64,000 bases of DNA from Myoxocephalus aenaeus (GCA_038501785.1 JBAMJR010000073.1:1743501-1807500); one strand, 5' to 3'; positions 42,213 to 55,800 are shown, counted from the first letter of the stretch. The notes: generated by a model not told the origin, from the sequence alone. Translations and numbers: made by a program.

Positions 42213-43455
42213 TAACATTCTAATATATTTGTTTTTTTACAAATATTTTTATTGTTGTCTTTTCCACAATGCACAAACAAACACAAAGACAGAACAGAAC
42301 AAAACATTCTAATACATTTACCTTGCAGGGGAATGCGATATAATATGCTAAATAATGTTTTTTCTTTTACTCACAAATTAGAACAATTAAAATGTGATGC
42401 ATTTTTATTAATTAAACTATTCTATGAAAACTCTACCTTGAACCGACTTTAGTACCTAAGTAAGAAAAAGTCAAAGTAAGTACTTTGTGCAGATAATGCT
42501 CTTTCACTATTTACATGAGGTCATAACAAATGATTGCAGGACTTTTACAGTGCGTTATTGCGTTATTAATAGTTTTACTATAAATATTGAATAGTCTTAA
42601 TTAAGAAAGAACATGTTTTGTTCTTCTTCGTGCACTGCCAATGCCAACAGTCCCAGTTCGAGAAATGTTGAAGAGTAAAGCTCAACAACTTTGGCCCTTA
42701 AATCACTAAATATGCACAAAAAAATTGTTGCGTTGCAGCTACTAATCACTTATCATTTATTAGGTTGTTTAGATATGAAAATTATTGAATTATGTGACTG
42801 TTCTAAATCATTGTACCCAGAAATAACAAAAGCCCCCCAAAGCACTTTAAAAAAGTATGCAACTCAACTGTATTCTACACACTGTGTACTTCTATGACAG
42901 ACCAGATGGTGGTCAATGTGCTTCCGCAACGATGCTGCTGCCCTGCAGTGTTAGCTGGCCATTAGCTAGCCAGTGGGACACACACAGGGGGACTCACGTG
43001 CACTAACATGCACAGACGGCTAGCCCGGAGGTACTTAACCGGTGGCAACATTATATCACGCGTCATATCGCGTCATATCGCGTCATATCATTGGCTTACA
43101 ACACATCATTAAGACGTTTTATTAGCATCACTATCAACATAGAACAAATGCAAAACTGACAGTCAATAATTCCTTTTAAACTTCACTCTTTCACTCATAT
43201 AAATACATATAAAATACATATATGGGTTTATATACAGTATGATTCAGAGCGCTGTTTGCTTGTTTATTAAAAATTTATTAACATGCCGTGTCCCATGTCT
43301 AAGTGGTGCCAAATTCGATACTGCAAACATCATGTATAAAGTAGATGGGATGAACACTTCTCCAGATTGGTGCAAAACAGGTAACACCTGTGACACCCTG
43401 GAAATGTCTCCCATCTATCGCAGGGCCTCAGACCTTACTGTGCACTTTCCCTAGC

Positions 43456-43572
<117 letters not shown>

Positions 43573-43695
43573 GCCAGTACGACAGCCGTTAGGGTCGTTT
43601 GCAGCTGAATAGCATGTCTTTTACAGAAGGTAAGTGCTTTACATGCTGCCTCAAAGAGTTTTGTGCCACCAACAAAAAAGTTTGTATGGTCTATT

Positions 43696-43750
43696 CAAAC
43701 AATAAGCCAGCCCCAATAGCAGTAAAGCCACTCATTAACAAAAAGCTCCC
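43696..43750 (+). repeat. Dispersed repeat, copy A of an inverted pair
   Basis: AACAATAAGCCAGCCCCAAT and the following CACTCATTAACAAAAAGC match, on the opposite strand, 48535-48585 with only a few differences over about 50 bp. The surrounding sequence also resembles that copy loosely. Likely an old interspersed element; family unknown. Confidence 0.55.
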
Positions 43751-44225
43751 ACACATGCATGCACAAACTCGCACAACATCATAAGCAGACACACATGTAC
43801 AGACAGACACACACACACCTCCCTCAAACTAAAAGCCCATGGCTTCTCTCCTCTGAGGGGCAATTAATACTTTGTAGCTGTGCCAACAAACAGCCCCTCT
43901 TTCAGTGTGTCAGCAAGGCTCTGAAAGAAACCAGCAAACAATGACTTCAAGAAACTTTTCAAGTAGCAAATATGAAAATATTCTTGAAAACAAAATCATC
44001 ATATTTTATTTACAGTACTGGATATTAGATGTTAGCCTTGCAGCACCTACAACATAAATCAGGCAACGTTTGTTCCAGTAACTCACTCAAATGTATCCTG
44101 TCCAAGGTTGAACAATCAAACTTTGTTTTTGGTCGTACAGATACAACATTCTTGCAGTAATTGGAAGTAAATGGGGGGAAAAGCATTAATTTTACTGCTC
44201 ATCTTATTTGTCACTAAACAATCCA

Positions 44226-44249
44226 GACACACACACACGCACACGCACG

Positions 44250-44340
<91 letters not shown>
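44226..44340. repeat. (CA)n microsatellite with CACG interruptions at the left
   Basis: More than 50 CA units in total; the left 30 bp contains CGCACGCACG. Confidence 0.97.
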
Positions 44341-44342
<2 letters not shown>

Positions 44343-44593
44343 CACTCACAAAGAGGGAAGTGAATGCTTGCTGAAAGCTAAATTGAAACATCTTGCAGTC
44401 ATGATGCCATGACTCGCCATTGTTTCCGGGCCCAAAGAGTTGTAGCAAGAGAATAGGAGAAGCAAGAGGAGATGAAGGAACAAGGGGAGAAAAGGAGGAC
44501 CTTGCCACCCATTGGCAGGAGAAAGCGAGAGGAGACTGATATTAGGCGGTCTGTTTTGAAAACTGGTGGACACCCCTTTGCATACACACACAC

Positions 44594-44595
<2 letters not shown>

Positions 44596-44652
<57 letters not shown>
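44596..44652. repeat. (CT)n microsatellite
   Basis: About 28 CT units followed by a CT-rich tract to about 44730. A 363-codon - strand frame crosses this and the neighbouring GT array; it is repeat translation, not a gene. Confidence 0.97.
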
Positions 44653-44655
<3 letters not shown>

Positions 44656-44855
44656 CCTCGCTCGCCCTCCTTCCACCCCCAGTCTCTCTCGCTCTCCCCC
44701 CTCCTCCTTCCTCCTGCATCCCCCCTCCCTGGGAAAACAGGGACAACAAATTAGCCTTCTTTTCTCGGCAAGGCCTGGGGAGGAGGACACTTGGACAGCC
44801 CTCAGAGTGTCCGCCTGGAGTTCCCATGGACCCCTCTTGCCCCTTCCCCTTTCAG

Positions 44856-44903
44856 CCGGCGAGGAAGCAGTCATTGTGCCAGCACCTGTCTCTGAGGAAA
44901 TTG
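44856..44903 (+). other. Possible 48-nt + strand microexon
   Basis: A textbook acceptor (CCCCTTCCCCTTTCAG) and a strong donor (AAATTG|GTAAAAG) bound 48 nt. Two frames are open: phase 1-1 reads GEEAVIVPAPVSEEI, phase 0 reads PARKQSLCQHLSLRKL. The first is acid/valine-rich and plausible. No neighbouring exon was found, so the gene is unknown and a pseudo-exon is possible. Confidence 0.3.
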
Positions 44904-45114
44904 GTAAAAGTGATGGCTTTGTTAGCCGTCTCCGTGACAACCAGGAGAAAAGAGCGGGGCCAGCTAGCAAGGATTGGGGAGTGAGGGGGAAAGAGTGGGA
45001 GAGGGAGGGAGTTAAGGGGTTCGACAATGGAGTAGCAGTTGCATCGCTTTGGCTTTGCCAGAGATCTATACGTGAGGATGCTGTGACTTGCTGTGCGTGT
45101 GTGTTTGGGGGGCT

Positions 45115-45116
<2 letters not shown>

Positions 45117-45203
<87 letters not shown>
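45117..45203. repeat. (GT)n microsatellite
   Basis: About 43 GT units, opposite in orientation to the CA array at 44226-44340. Confidence 0.97.
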
Positions 45204-45207
<4 letters not shown>

Positions 45208-46258
45208 GCAGAACTTGTAAGTAGCAACCAGTGTAGGAATGTCTATCGTCCACCTCTCTCTTTCTCCCTCTCCCTCATCCCTGTGGGTGACACTGTGACA
45301 TCCACCAGTGAAGCAGGGCGGGAGTGTGAATGGGTTGAAAGCAACAAGGTCAGTCACATCATGTCCAGAGAATATCTCCCCCTCGGAGCAGACAGCACAC
45401 ACTTTTAATAATTGAGCCACAAGTTTCCACGCTGCAGCCCAGCTCAAACACAGCAAGACTAAATGGGACATAAAGAGGGGTTTTGTCTGATTCATTACAT
45501 TTTTGGGCAGTCCAATTGGAGCTAAGGAGTTATGGTAAAATGTGGTGTTGTGCATAATGACTCCTACAAGGCCAACAGAAAGATTTTGTTGCACCAAACT
45601 CTGTATTTTATCAGCTCCTCTCACACAATGCACAATGAATGCTGGATCAGTGCTTCAACTATGAAAAAAGGTTCTTTAAAATGTTTATAATCCAACATTA
45701 AAAACAAACTGTGCACAGTGGTGCTTGTAAGGTGGCTAAAATGCCCTGATACAAATGCATTTCCAAGAGTTATGATCTTCTAGCCCATTCTAGCGCTTAA
45801 CATCACTTTACCCCATATCCACATGCTATTGACAACAGAGTGCAGGTCACATCTGTTTTTGGTCATGCTCCACCAAATTAACGACACTACATCCATCGGA
45901 CCAGCAGATGGTGCTCATTCACTTTCTCTTGCACAAGCAGAGTATTTGCAGAGGCCCACAGCAGAGTTGTGTGTCCACATCTATAACAGTATGTCCTAAG
46001 GACTTTTCAATTACTATTTAAAATACCTCCTGAACAAAAGATGGGTGGATTGAGGAAGAGTGGACAAAAAGTATTTTATTTGATAATGGATATGTTGAGT
46101 TTTTAAGATGACCCTTACATCTTTATCATACACTTTAATAAGACGTACTACCCACAGAGTTATTAACATATAACTTAGCATTGATATTCTAAAGTATAGC
46201 ATACTCATTTTAAAACATACCGAAATGTCCAGTTTTTTTTTCTTCTTTTTGTTGTTTT
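45204..46258. other. No gene recognised
   Basis: I see no exon or recognised repeat in this stretch. Confidence 0.4.

Positions 46259-46325
<67 letters not shown>
46259..46325. repeat. (GA)n microsatellite
   Basis: About 30 GA units with one GCGA interruption at the right end. Confidence 0.96.
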
Positions 46326-46336
<11 letters not shown>

Positions 46337-47084
46337 CCACATTTCAAGATATGATTGATGACACCTCCTCTGTTCAAAAAGGCTCCACATCAAGATGAGA
46401 GGAGAAACAACTATATGAGTTGTCAAGGCCAGGAAACTGCTTTTATTCACATAACCACAATGGTGATTTTGGATCCCCCACATGAATGAAGGTCTGAGGC
46501 TATTCCACAAGTGTCTCATATCATATCCAACGGAGGCAGTAATGTTTTAGATCTCGGATGTTGGGTAGAATAGAAGAATAAGAACACATGTAGTCAGAAG
46601 AGTGACATTTTCTTTTGCTCATGTCACAGTTTTAACTTTGTGGCCATGAATGACAGCACCCAGTGTGATTTTACAGGGATAAGATTAATTTGTGTCATTG
46701 TACGTCAAGTTCTTTGAGTCAATTATGGTGTAATAACCTTGTTGGGTGTGTATGAGGTCAGCTTCCTCGTATCTTTAATTCAATACAACTCCACAGTTGT
46801 TGTAATTCATTTGGTTATTCTCTATCTCTCCATTCACCATACAATCAATATTGTCTTACAGTAATATATGACTTGATCATCTACAGTAGTTACTGTAAAA
46901 AATACAGACTTTTCAGCTGGTAATGTTGGATTACTGTATGTTTGGAAACCTGCATGTGTGGGAAATGTAGGGTTGAGAGCCAGGTAAAAACCTTAAATGT
47001 CACATAAAGTAGTATCACGTAGATACAGTTAGAGCCAAACCTATATATTGAACTACCACGTTCAAACTTAATATCTTTTAACAG

Positions 47085-47203
47085 GATGTTGGGACCCCCC
47101 CAGGCGTTCACTGGGTGAATCAGATGGAGGAAACCTGTTATTCGGGGTCACAGGGAGACATTTATTTTCAGTCAAAAAGGTTGGGAACCACTCTTCTAGG
47201 CTA
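47085..47203 (-). mobile_element. hAT-type element end, worn
   Basis: Read on the - strand, GAGTGGTTCCCAACCTTTTT begins at about 47203 and is followed by a GTGACCCC phrase, the usual style of hAT termini in vertebrates. GTTGGGACCCCCCC at 47087 is a similar piece. No matching second end or target duplication was found. Confidence 0.4.
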
Positions 47204-49771
47204 TACAACACGTGTGGAATTTTAAGACAGTAGCTCAGTTGTGCTCTCACATCAGTGGAAAATGTTGCACAGTATGTCTTTTAATGCTTTGACTTTCAGA
47301 CACAGCATGAGCATCTTTTTTCAGCAACAAGTTCTCACTCCCAACTTGTGGTGCAATATTTCCATTTCATCTCTTCCAGAGAATAAAATAAAATGTGATG
47401 GGTAGCATTGCAAACAATTGGCTCTGTGTACCACTCCGGTCCTGCTCTATGAGTGTCATTCAGAACAGCATCTGTGAATATTGCCATTGGGGAACAAAGT
47501 GAACGCGGTGGGTTTATGAATGCCTCTAAAAGTGTCTTCACTGCTGTCCAGGGGCTGTGATTTATCTCCTCTCCGATGTGAGGCTGCACTACCTTCACTG
47601 AAACAAAAGACTCTCAACATCTGGAGCAGACACATACATCTCTGTGTGTGTATGTGTGCATGCGTGCATAATTATGCATGCATCTTCTTTTTGATACAGA
47701 AACCCCTGAAATGATACTCAGCCTCCTACTCAAAATATACCTCACAATAAGTCATTTTGATGTTATTCTTTCCTCCCTCAGTCTCTCACTGTCTTTAAGG
47801 CACGCAGATTGACACATATTGTTATGCCTCCGTGTGTGTTATATATTTTATATGTATATATGATATAGTTGTGGGCTTAAGATACATATAAAAAAAAAAA
47901 TCAGACCTGACGATGACATGTTAGAAAACATCAGTGGATTACCACAGTCACATGGTTTTATTGTTTTGGGGACCATTAATGTCTGCACAAAATGTTATGC
48001 AATCTTATGCAAACCACCCAATAGTTGTTGAGATATTTCAGTCTGAACCACAGTGGTTCACTGACCAAACAACAGACTGACCGACATTGTCATCCAGTTA
48101 CTGTGGTTAAACAGAAAACAGGAAGGATTCAGAAACACACATCTTTTAGCCACAAATAAATACGAGGTGAAAGAGCGGACACTTACTGTACGTATTGGAC
48201 TTGACAGTGAGCGGTGCTGAAGAAGAACTCAAATACTCCCGCAGCAGACAAAATAAATCCAGTTTAAACACAAATACAATTGAACTCATAGCATAAAACA
48301 GCAAACCCTGGTTCAGATATTGAGCGAATTACAAATTATACCAATACTAATGATTACCACCAGCCTAGTGGTATTATTTGTTTCATCATTTGAGTGTCCT
48401 CGACAATTGGGAGTGTGGTCATATGTGTGTGAATATGCCGCGTACGTGTGTGTGTGTTGTGCTGTTTGCTTGTTGGTCTCTCAATGCTGTTTTGATGTAT
48501 TTTATAATAAAATGCTGGAAAGGCATTGTGTGCTTTTTGTTACTGAGTGGCTTTAGTGTTATTGGGGCTGGCTTATTGTTGTTTTTATAGCATGAATCTG
48601 TTAGAAAATATGCCAAAACAACAAAAAAGAAGATACGCATGGCCAGTGTCTAATTCTTTTGGTTTATTGAAGTACTTAACCCATTTATTTCGTCAGTTAA
48701 TTTCCGCATGTTGGATGAAATTTGATGGGCAGTGCATCGTCGAGCCATTGTTTGTTATTGGACGTTGTGACACTTTCAGATATTCAGCTTAACGTGTAGA
48801 GTTGCATGACAACCAAGCAACTTTCACCTGCTGATGAACACATTTGATGAGGTCAAAAGCTGTGTAACAAGCGAGTAAGTGCACCTAAAGCTGAGACTTT
48901 TTAAAATACATCTCCATTAATTCCAAATAAGTATCACAGAAAATGAACACTGGCCAGTGGCTGTGTAGGCGTATAATCAGTAGTGCATGTGTGTCCGTCC
49001 AAAAGTCATCACTCTTAATTTCATGGCAGATGTAAAAATTAGTTGTCCGTTTAATGGCTAGTCAGTCACAGACCTTTGATTCAATCCTATACGTATTTGA
49101 CATGTCATCTTTGGACTCCTATTGTTAAAACATATCAGAATACAGCTGCTGTCGGCCAACCAGTTTAGGGACAAGGCACATATTTACCAAAAATATTCAA
49201 AAGGTTTTTATGTAAGCATTTAGGTCATTTTGGCATCCTTCCCCAAAGAGCAAAGAGTACAGGTGAGAAAACATGTGTGAATAATTCATGGGAAACCCGT
49301 GTCCATCATCAGCCAATTACATTTCAGTGTTCCTTTAATATTCTTGTCTATATGACTACAATTAGTCCTTTTTAAAACATGTCACTACTAATGTTTTATT
49401 CTTTGGCAGTATTAAAGCAATCTCTGTCACATACAGTGAAGAGTAGCTCTTCAAACACTGAGTTCAGAATGCAAAATATCTAATTTTTATGATTTTTGAG
49501 AGCATATCACAGGCGAAAATGTGCCTTTTATGTTGCAGTTTTGTGCCTGTACAGTTATGTTTCTCCCATCATTTGGTGCCATCTCCAACGGTTCTGCTGC
49601 TCTACCTACTGCATACCTGTCCTCAGCATCTGTATCTGCACTCAGCACTGTGTCACAGTGTTCCTAAACAACTTGGATCCAGTAAATTGCCCATTTTTTG
49701 GGTATCATTTCTCCATCTCTTTCTCTCTTTTTCAAAACACTTTAGAAGCATGGGTGTTCCTCTCTCTCACT
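47204..49771. other. No gene recognised
   Basis: A near-perfect palindrome GCATGCGTGCATAATTATGC ATGCATC lies at about 47657-47683. The repeat copy at 48535 falls in this stretch. No supported exon. Confidence 0.35.
48535..48585 (-). repeat. Dispersed repeat, copy B of an inverted pair
   Basis: GCTTTTTGTTACTGAGTGGC and GGGGCTGGCTTATTGTTG are the reverse complement of the segment at 43696-43750 with about four differences. Translated frames in the two copies share NNKPAPI and KPL, but this follows from DNA identity and is not evidence for coding. Confidence 0.55.

Positions 49772-49830
<59 letters not shown>
49772..49830. repeat. (AC)n microsatellite
   Basis: About 29 AC units. Confidence 0.97.
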
Positions 49831-49832
<2 letters not shown>

Positions 49833-49996
49833 CTCACACGCCATCAGACAAACACCTTAACCTCAAACCTCATGCTAGGTGCAGACAGGACCACACATAC
49901 TGTCTCACACACAAAATGTTTGGAATGTCATAAACATTTATTTCGGTTGAAAAGAAGATTTTGTTTTTTTATCACAAGTGTATACATACGTTTGTG

Positions 49997-50000
<4 letters not shown>

Positions 50001-50061
<61 letters not shown>
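50001..50061. repeat. (TA)n microsatellite
   Basis: About 30 TA units with an ACATATACATATAC tail. A shorter AC run is at 50821-50850. Confidence 0.97.
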
Positions 50062-50068
<7 letters not shown>

Positions 50069-50069
50069 T

Positions 50070-50818
50070 ACATATACATATGTAGTCCATAAAACAGGAC
50101 AGGTGTATACATACAAAGATCGAAACCCATTGCTGAGTCATTGCTTGCCAATGAACCATTTCAAAAGGAGAGAGAAGTGATTTTCCAAATCATCCTGAAT
50201 TTGTGCTTTTAGTCCTCTTATGTGTTTAAACGAGTCAGGTGTTGACTTAGTGTCTAAATGTTAATCCTAACAGGCCTTTATTTGTTATTAATTTTTAAAC
50301 GCTTAAGCTTTATGACGATGCCCTGATTTTTTTTCAAGTGTATCATGGTTTTGCAAAAAAGTCCTTCAAGTGAATTGTTGTATTGTTTGTTCATAATTTT
50401 ATATAAACACTACTACCACTTCCTGTGTGCGGTAGTATTTATCTGATAAATCCACAGAAAAAAAGTTTATATTACCAAAGAATAATATGAACTGCATGTG
50501 TCACATCAGATTGTGAAAGACAGCAGGCTTGATAACATCCCAGGTCATTCCTGTACCATAATTTCATTGAAAGGCCCTGAACAGTTCAGCAATATCCTGG
50601 ATATGCTTCATTTCATTTTTTTATTCGGAATAACGAATTGAGATTATAATTTCCCAAAGCAAAGACATGTCTAATCTAACATTTACTATGTTTAATATCG
50701 ACATATACACAGCCCGTCTCTTGGTCTGTCTGTGTCTGCATGTGTCTGTCTGTGGTCACGTTCTGTCTTACGGACTGTCCACTGACTGGGAGGTCCCTCA
50801 ACCACACAGGGCAAACAT

Positions 50819-50855
<37 letters not shown>

Positions 50856-51539
50856 ACAGGGGCACTGCTGTTGGAAATGTGTGGTCAAACCACGATGGGA
50901 TTCCTTTCCCCCTACTTATATTTTTTCTTCTCTTTATTACTTTCATTCTATATATTGTTCCTTCTGTTCCTTATTCCATATATTTGTCTTTCCCTTCGAC
51001 AAACTTTTCACATTGGGAAATATATCAATAAAGCAACAGCACTTAAATCTGCATTTGGCACACATATATAAAACCAGACATTTACTATAGAGAAGGACAT
51101 GCCTGATTATATGATGACAACCCATTTAGCAAGAAATGGGTTCTCAAATATACTTTTTTTTAACACCACAAGCTTGACAAGAGCCATTACTTACTTCATT
51201 CAAAACAACGGCTTTGGATTATACATATGTGCTGTCCTCAAGCGCAAGATGACCGCAACTCTTTCTTGAAAATACAGACCGGTAACATACAAATTAATAG
51301 ACAGAGAAACAGAGAAACAGAGAGGAAGTTGAATGAAAAGACAACGCACACAGTTAGAAAGTCACTCAAGAGACAAGCAGCTCACAGAGAAAAGTGCCAG
51401 CGCCTTGCGGCAGGGAGTTGCCCAACTTTTCCCTCTCTGACTCCTCAAAACCCAACCCAGATATTTCCTGGTTCTGACACCAACTTGGCTCTCAGATCCC
51501 TGTTGCATGTGGAGAGAAACAAGAGAAGAATTACGCTGT
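50070..51539. other. No gene recognised
   Basis: Mixed DNA with a short AC array (50821-50850). No supported exon. Confidence 0.4.
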
Positions 51540-51768
51540 GTTCAAGTGAAAAATAATGAATTTCAAGGTCTGGTGACGCAGACTGTTGAACTTTTGGAAG
51601 AAAAAGAAAAAGCATTTATTTGTGAAATCCCTTGGAAAACATGCGTTGTATCACAGTTGTTTGGGTCGATGACACTTAACATTTTGCAGCTGGTTTCGAG
51701 AAGTGACGGTGAAGAATTTATTCGTTTTTTGGGGGTTTGGGACCCGTATTTTGTTGAAAAATTATAAA
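51540..51768 (+). other. Protein-like open frame, possible LINE ORF tail
   Basis: A + strand frame ends EEFIRFLGVWDPYFVEKL followed by TAA at about 51765. Composition is protein-like, and a Trp-x-Pro-Tyr/Phe ending recalls the C terminus of L1-group LINE ORF2 proteins. No other LINE hallmark is present, so this is only a suggestion. Confidence 0.2.
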
Positions 51769-52013
51769 ACAAAAAGCTGTATCTCCATAAACAATGAAGG
51801 GAAATACATTCACTGTAATTAAAAGCATGTACATGTACCAGAACAAAAGAAATATCTGCAGCATTGTTCAGCAGCAGTGCAGTGAGACATCTTTATCTTG
51901 TGTGTGTTAATCTCTGACATTGGGTGAACGGACCTGTTTTGGTTTCCACGGCAGCGGTGAGGGCCCCACAGTGCACTGGTCCTGGAAGTGGCGCAAACAC
52001 AAACCACAGTACG

Positions 52014-52106
<93 letters not shown>

Positions 52107-52191
52107 GTGTGTGTTTGCAGTGCAAATGAGTGTGTCCACATTTGAGTGTGTGTTTGTGCTGCAGTGCCCACCTCTAAACTCGAAGGGAGGC

Positions 52192-52272
<81 letters not shown>

Positions 52273-52283
52273 ACACACACTCT
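52014..52283. repeat. (GT)n / (AC)n inverted microsatellite pair
   Basis: A GT array (about 52014-52115, one GCGTGT interruption at the right) faces an AC array (about 52195-52283) across roughly 80 bp of spacer. Many open frames on both strands here are repeat translation. Confidence 0.97.
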
Positions 52284-54859
52284 CTTGCCTTGGCTGTGCT
52301 CTCTCCCTGGGTGGTCTGCGCTGCAAATGTTTATGATCTAAACCAAGCTAATCCAACTGGCTTGTTTCAGTGAATTGAGAATGATTTACAAGATGCAGCA
52401 ACGGGGCCAAGGAGGGTGGAGGAAATCAGAGGGAAATCTTAGGGCTCCATTTCAAGTCACTCTGTGATGACGAGACTCGCACAGTTGTCTCTGAGTCTGC
52501 TCTCATGCCTATCTCCATCTGTTTCCATCTCAGAGCTGTGGCATTCTGTGTTTGTGTCTTTTTCATTCCTTCATCCCCCCCCCCCCACACACACACACAC
52601 ACTGCTGAGACGGATGTCTTTATTTGAGAAATTAGCTGGGCTTTGACGATATGCAAAACACAAGAGATCAGTGGATTTTCAATTGCCTGTGAAGGCTCTC
52701 ACCCTCATTCTCAGCTCTTTTTTTTCTTTTCTAATTTCCCACAGAAAAGGGAGAAAAAAAACCTTCTCTTCTTATAATGAACATGCCATGTGCAGGACAA
52801 GACTTAAAAGGATGATACTCTGCAGCATTTGCTGGCATGGCCTCTTCTTTCTTTTACACCGGTAAACTGCGGCCCAGTTGTCCAGTTAAGTTATGTGGAA
52901 TGTCTTGCACACATCAGCGCTCTGTGGTAAACCAGACAAGCCGTAATCTCTGTGAGTGTTAGTGGTTTTTAGGTTGACTTTTATTGGAGCTTCGCTTTTT
53001 TTTTTGCCAGATCCCCCTTTTTATGAAGAGAGAGGGATCCACCTGCACACTGACAACACCTTGTAAACTGGGCGGGTAAAGAGGAAAACACAGTAAAACC
53101 CAGGGGACCTTTTGTTGATTGAGCATATTGTAAAGTAATGCTTGTTGCATTGAAATTTAATAGGAAGTTCATTTAAAATACCAGTATTTGTCAGATATAT
53201 TTTTTTCACATTTGATTATGAAAAAGTGTATCTAAAAGTAAATGTTGTAAAGTTCCACTGGGAGGTTTTCGCAGCATCTCCTGATATCACAATTTTACAT
53301 TTAGATTTTAAAGTTAGTGTGTTTAAGCCTCCTTCAATCAAGTGTATGTCTACAGTGAGTGACTAATGTGACTATTAGTGAGTCCTAATACTACAAATTA
53401 CAAATCACAAATGAATAAATAGGTTATTCAAGAATATTTGGAAAATATACCATTTAAAATAACCCAAACAATGTCACAGATTGTGAAAACTATACGTTTT
53501 AGAGATATTTTGTGTTTCAAATAAAAAGCAGAACATTTACTGGAGAATCTACTGATTTAACACATAGAGGTCAATTTATAGGGAGCCATGAAAACGTTGG
53601 TATATTTCTTCCGTTGCCTGCATTACAAACTGAAGTGTTTTGAAAGACAGAAGGAGGGTCTAATGAAACACATGCTATTGGTCACATTATGGAACATAGA
53701 TGATGCAATGTTTTATGAGCTTGATCCAGGACATCTTGGCCTCTGCTGCTTTTTTTTACCATTATTTTTTAATCCCCCCAAAAAAACGCATTACTAAATT
53801 GCTGAATACGCGTTTAAATGTACCACTAGCACTTTTAATAGAGGTGCTTTATCATGCAACCATTCCGCAAACTCAAAAATACTATCTTTCTGCATCTCGG
53901 TTTTGTAAAAAAACACTTACGGTATACATACTAGTCAGAGCCTCTCCGATTATTCGTGTTCTTTAACTAATGACACAAGTCCTTAACTTTTAGCAATTTT
54001 TAGCAATGAGCTGAGACTTTTTCTCCAAGGTCTAAACTTAAGAAATTTGAATTGTAACTACATTGTTTGGGTCCGTTTAATATCTGTTCTTCCTCCAGTG
54101 CATGTTATTGTATACACACACAGCAGTCTATGACTTGCTACTAAAAAGAGGATGCATTATTATCTTTATGCTAGTGGGGCGGACTTTACTCCACCCCCAT
54201 ATTGAGATATAAGCATGCCTTCACTTCTAAAAGAACTCAAGCTGATGTGTCTAATCAATGTATGACTTAACTCTTTCAGGGTAACATCATCAGCTGGACA
54301 CACAACAATGACCAACATGTGAGGGGAGTATGAGCATGAAGCCTTTCCACTGTTTGTGACATCTAACAATAAAACCCTCTATGCCCTTCTCTCTCCTTCG
54401 ATCACTTCTCTCCCAGCTGTTTCCCTTCTCCTTAGCTCTTCTCACCTCTGACTCTTTTCTCCTCATTACTTAAAGGCCCCCTTTTCCAGGAACCTGTCTT
54501 TCTAACCTTTTTTCACTTCCTCTCTCTTCTTCCTCCAACATTTCAACCCAACAGGCTTCCTCCTTCCACTATTATCTTACTCCATTGTTCTGGCCTTCAG
54601 GCAACAACAGACTGACATGCTTGTTTGTCTCCTTCTCTCTTCTTTTATGTCTCCTTCTTCCCTCCTTTCTCTCGCTCTTCTGGTTTTGCGCAAGCAGCAA
54701 TGAGCAGTCAAGCTCATCTCCTGGCCAGAGCAAACAAAACCAAAGCCACATTCCCCGGGCTCAATTTGCTGTTACGTCTCAGCTCTGTGAATTGGGAGTT
54801 TTCAAGCTTGAAGTCTGGAGGAGCTGGGTGGCTTCTGGCTGCTAATCGGCTCACACCAC

Positions 54860-54861
<2 letters not shown>
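52284..54861. other. No gene recognised
   Basis: Includes C12-type and short CA runs at about 52577-52601. No supported exon. Confidence 0.4.

Positions 54862-54938
<77 letters not shown>
54862..54938. repeat. (GT)n microsatellite
   Basis: About 38 GT units. ATT trinucleotide runs (about 55040-55065) follow. Confidence 0.97.
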
Positions 54939-54940
<2 letters not shown>

Positions 54941-55360
54941 CCAAGGAATTAGTTGTCCTATATGGTCAAGAGGACAACAAATGTGCATGTGTATGGAAGG
55001 CTTTTATTTGTTTTCAAATTAGTCACTCAGCTTCAACAACTATTATTATTATTATATTATTATTATGAAAATTATCAGAAACGTGACTTTACTTTGAACA
55101 ACATTGATAACATCCACTTATGCATGACACTTGTCAATGACTCCATCAGTCAACACCTTTTCTAGTATTATGATTATGATTATTATTAATACTAGTATTA
55201 GTCTTGTTTGTTGTTGTTGTTATTATGGTTACTTTCTTGGGTGGTTGTGCAAACAGATGATATGGAGTATGTTTTACCACCACAATGCTAAATTGAATTT
55301 CCTTGACTCGGAATTATAACACTAAAGTAAATATATAATATAATAATACAGTTAATACTT

Positions 55361-55365
<5 letters not shown>

Positions 55366-55430
<65 letters not shown>
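55366..55430. repeat. (TA)n microsatellite
   Basis: About 32 TA units, some 250 bp upstream of the eif2b3 promoter region. Confidence 0.97.
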
Positions 55431-55436
<6 letters not shown>

Positions 55437-55664
55437 GACTACTTTGCCGATTGAGACTTTACATTCATAATGATCCAATAATATGACACCATTCTGCCAA
55501 ATGCACTTTTTACTTTACTTTAAAGTAAATGTTCTACACTTTAGGTAATGATACTTTTACACTGTATTTTGTGATGCTATTTATTACACCATCGGTTGCA
55601 GGCAAAAACAAAGGCACATTTTCACTATTTGGGAATATGAAGTTATTGACATCTAAAATGCGAC

Positions 55665-55800
55665 TGGATCACTTCCTTGTAGGAACCAGTTGACGGAGGA
55701 AGTAGTTTCCTACACGGACGCATTTCACTGGAAGCACACCAGGTGTCATCATTCGATGCTAGCTGCTAGCTCGTTTATTTTTTAACGTGAGCTCTGTCAA
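55665..55800 (+). promoter_or_regulatory. Probable eif2b3 promoter
   Basis: Composition changes here from AT-rich repeats to CpG-containing DNA. A paired ETS-like GAGGAAGTAGTTTCCT (about 55694) and CACGGACGCATTTCACTGGAAG lie ahead of the presumed first exon. No TATA box is evident, as expected for a housekeeping gene. The call rests on position upstream of eif2b3 and on composition. Confidence 0.4.

Noticed and set aside
44542..45633. A 363-codon - strand open frame, the longest in the window
   Set aside because: It consists largely of TH and RE dipeptide repeats from the GT and CT arrays, with no domain and no splice context outside the repeats.
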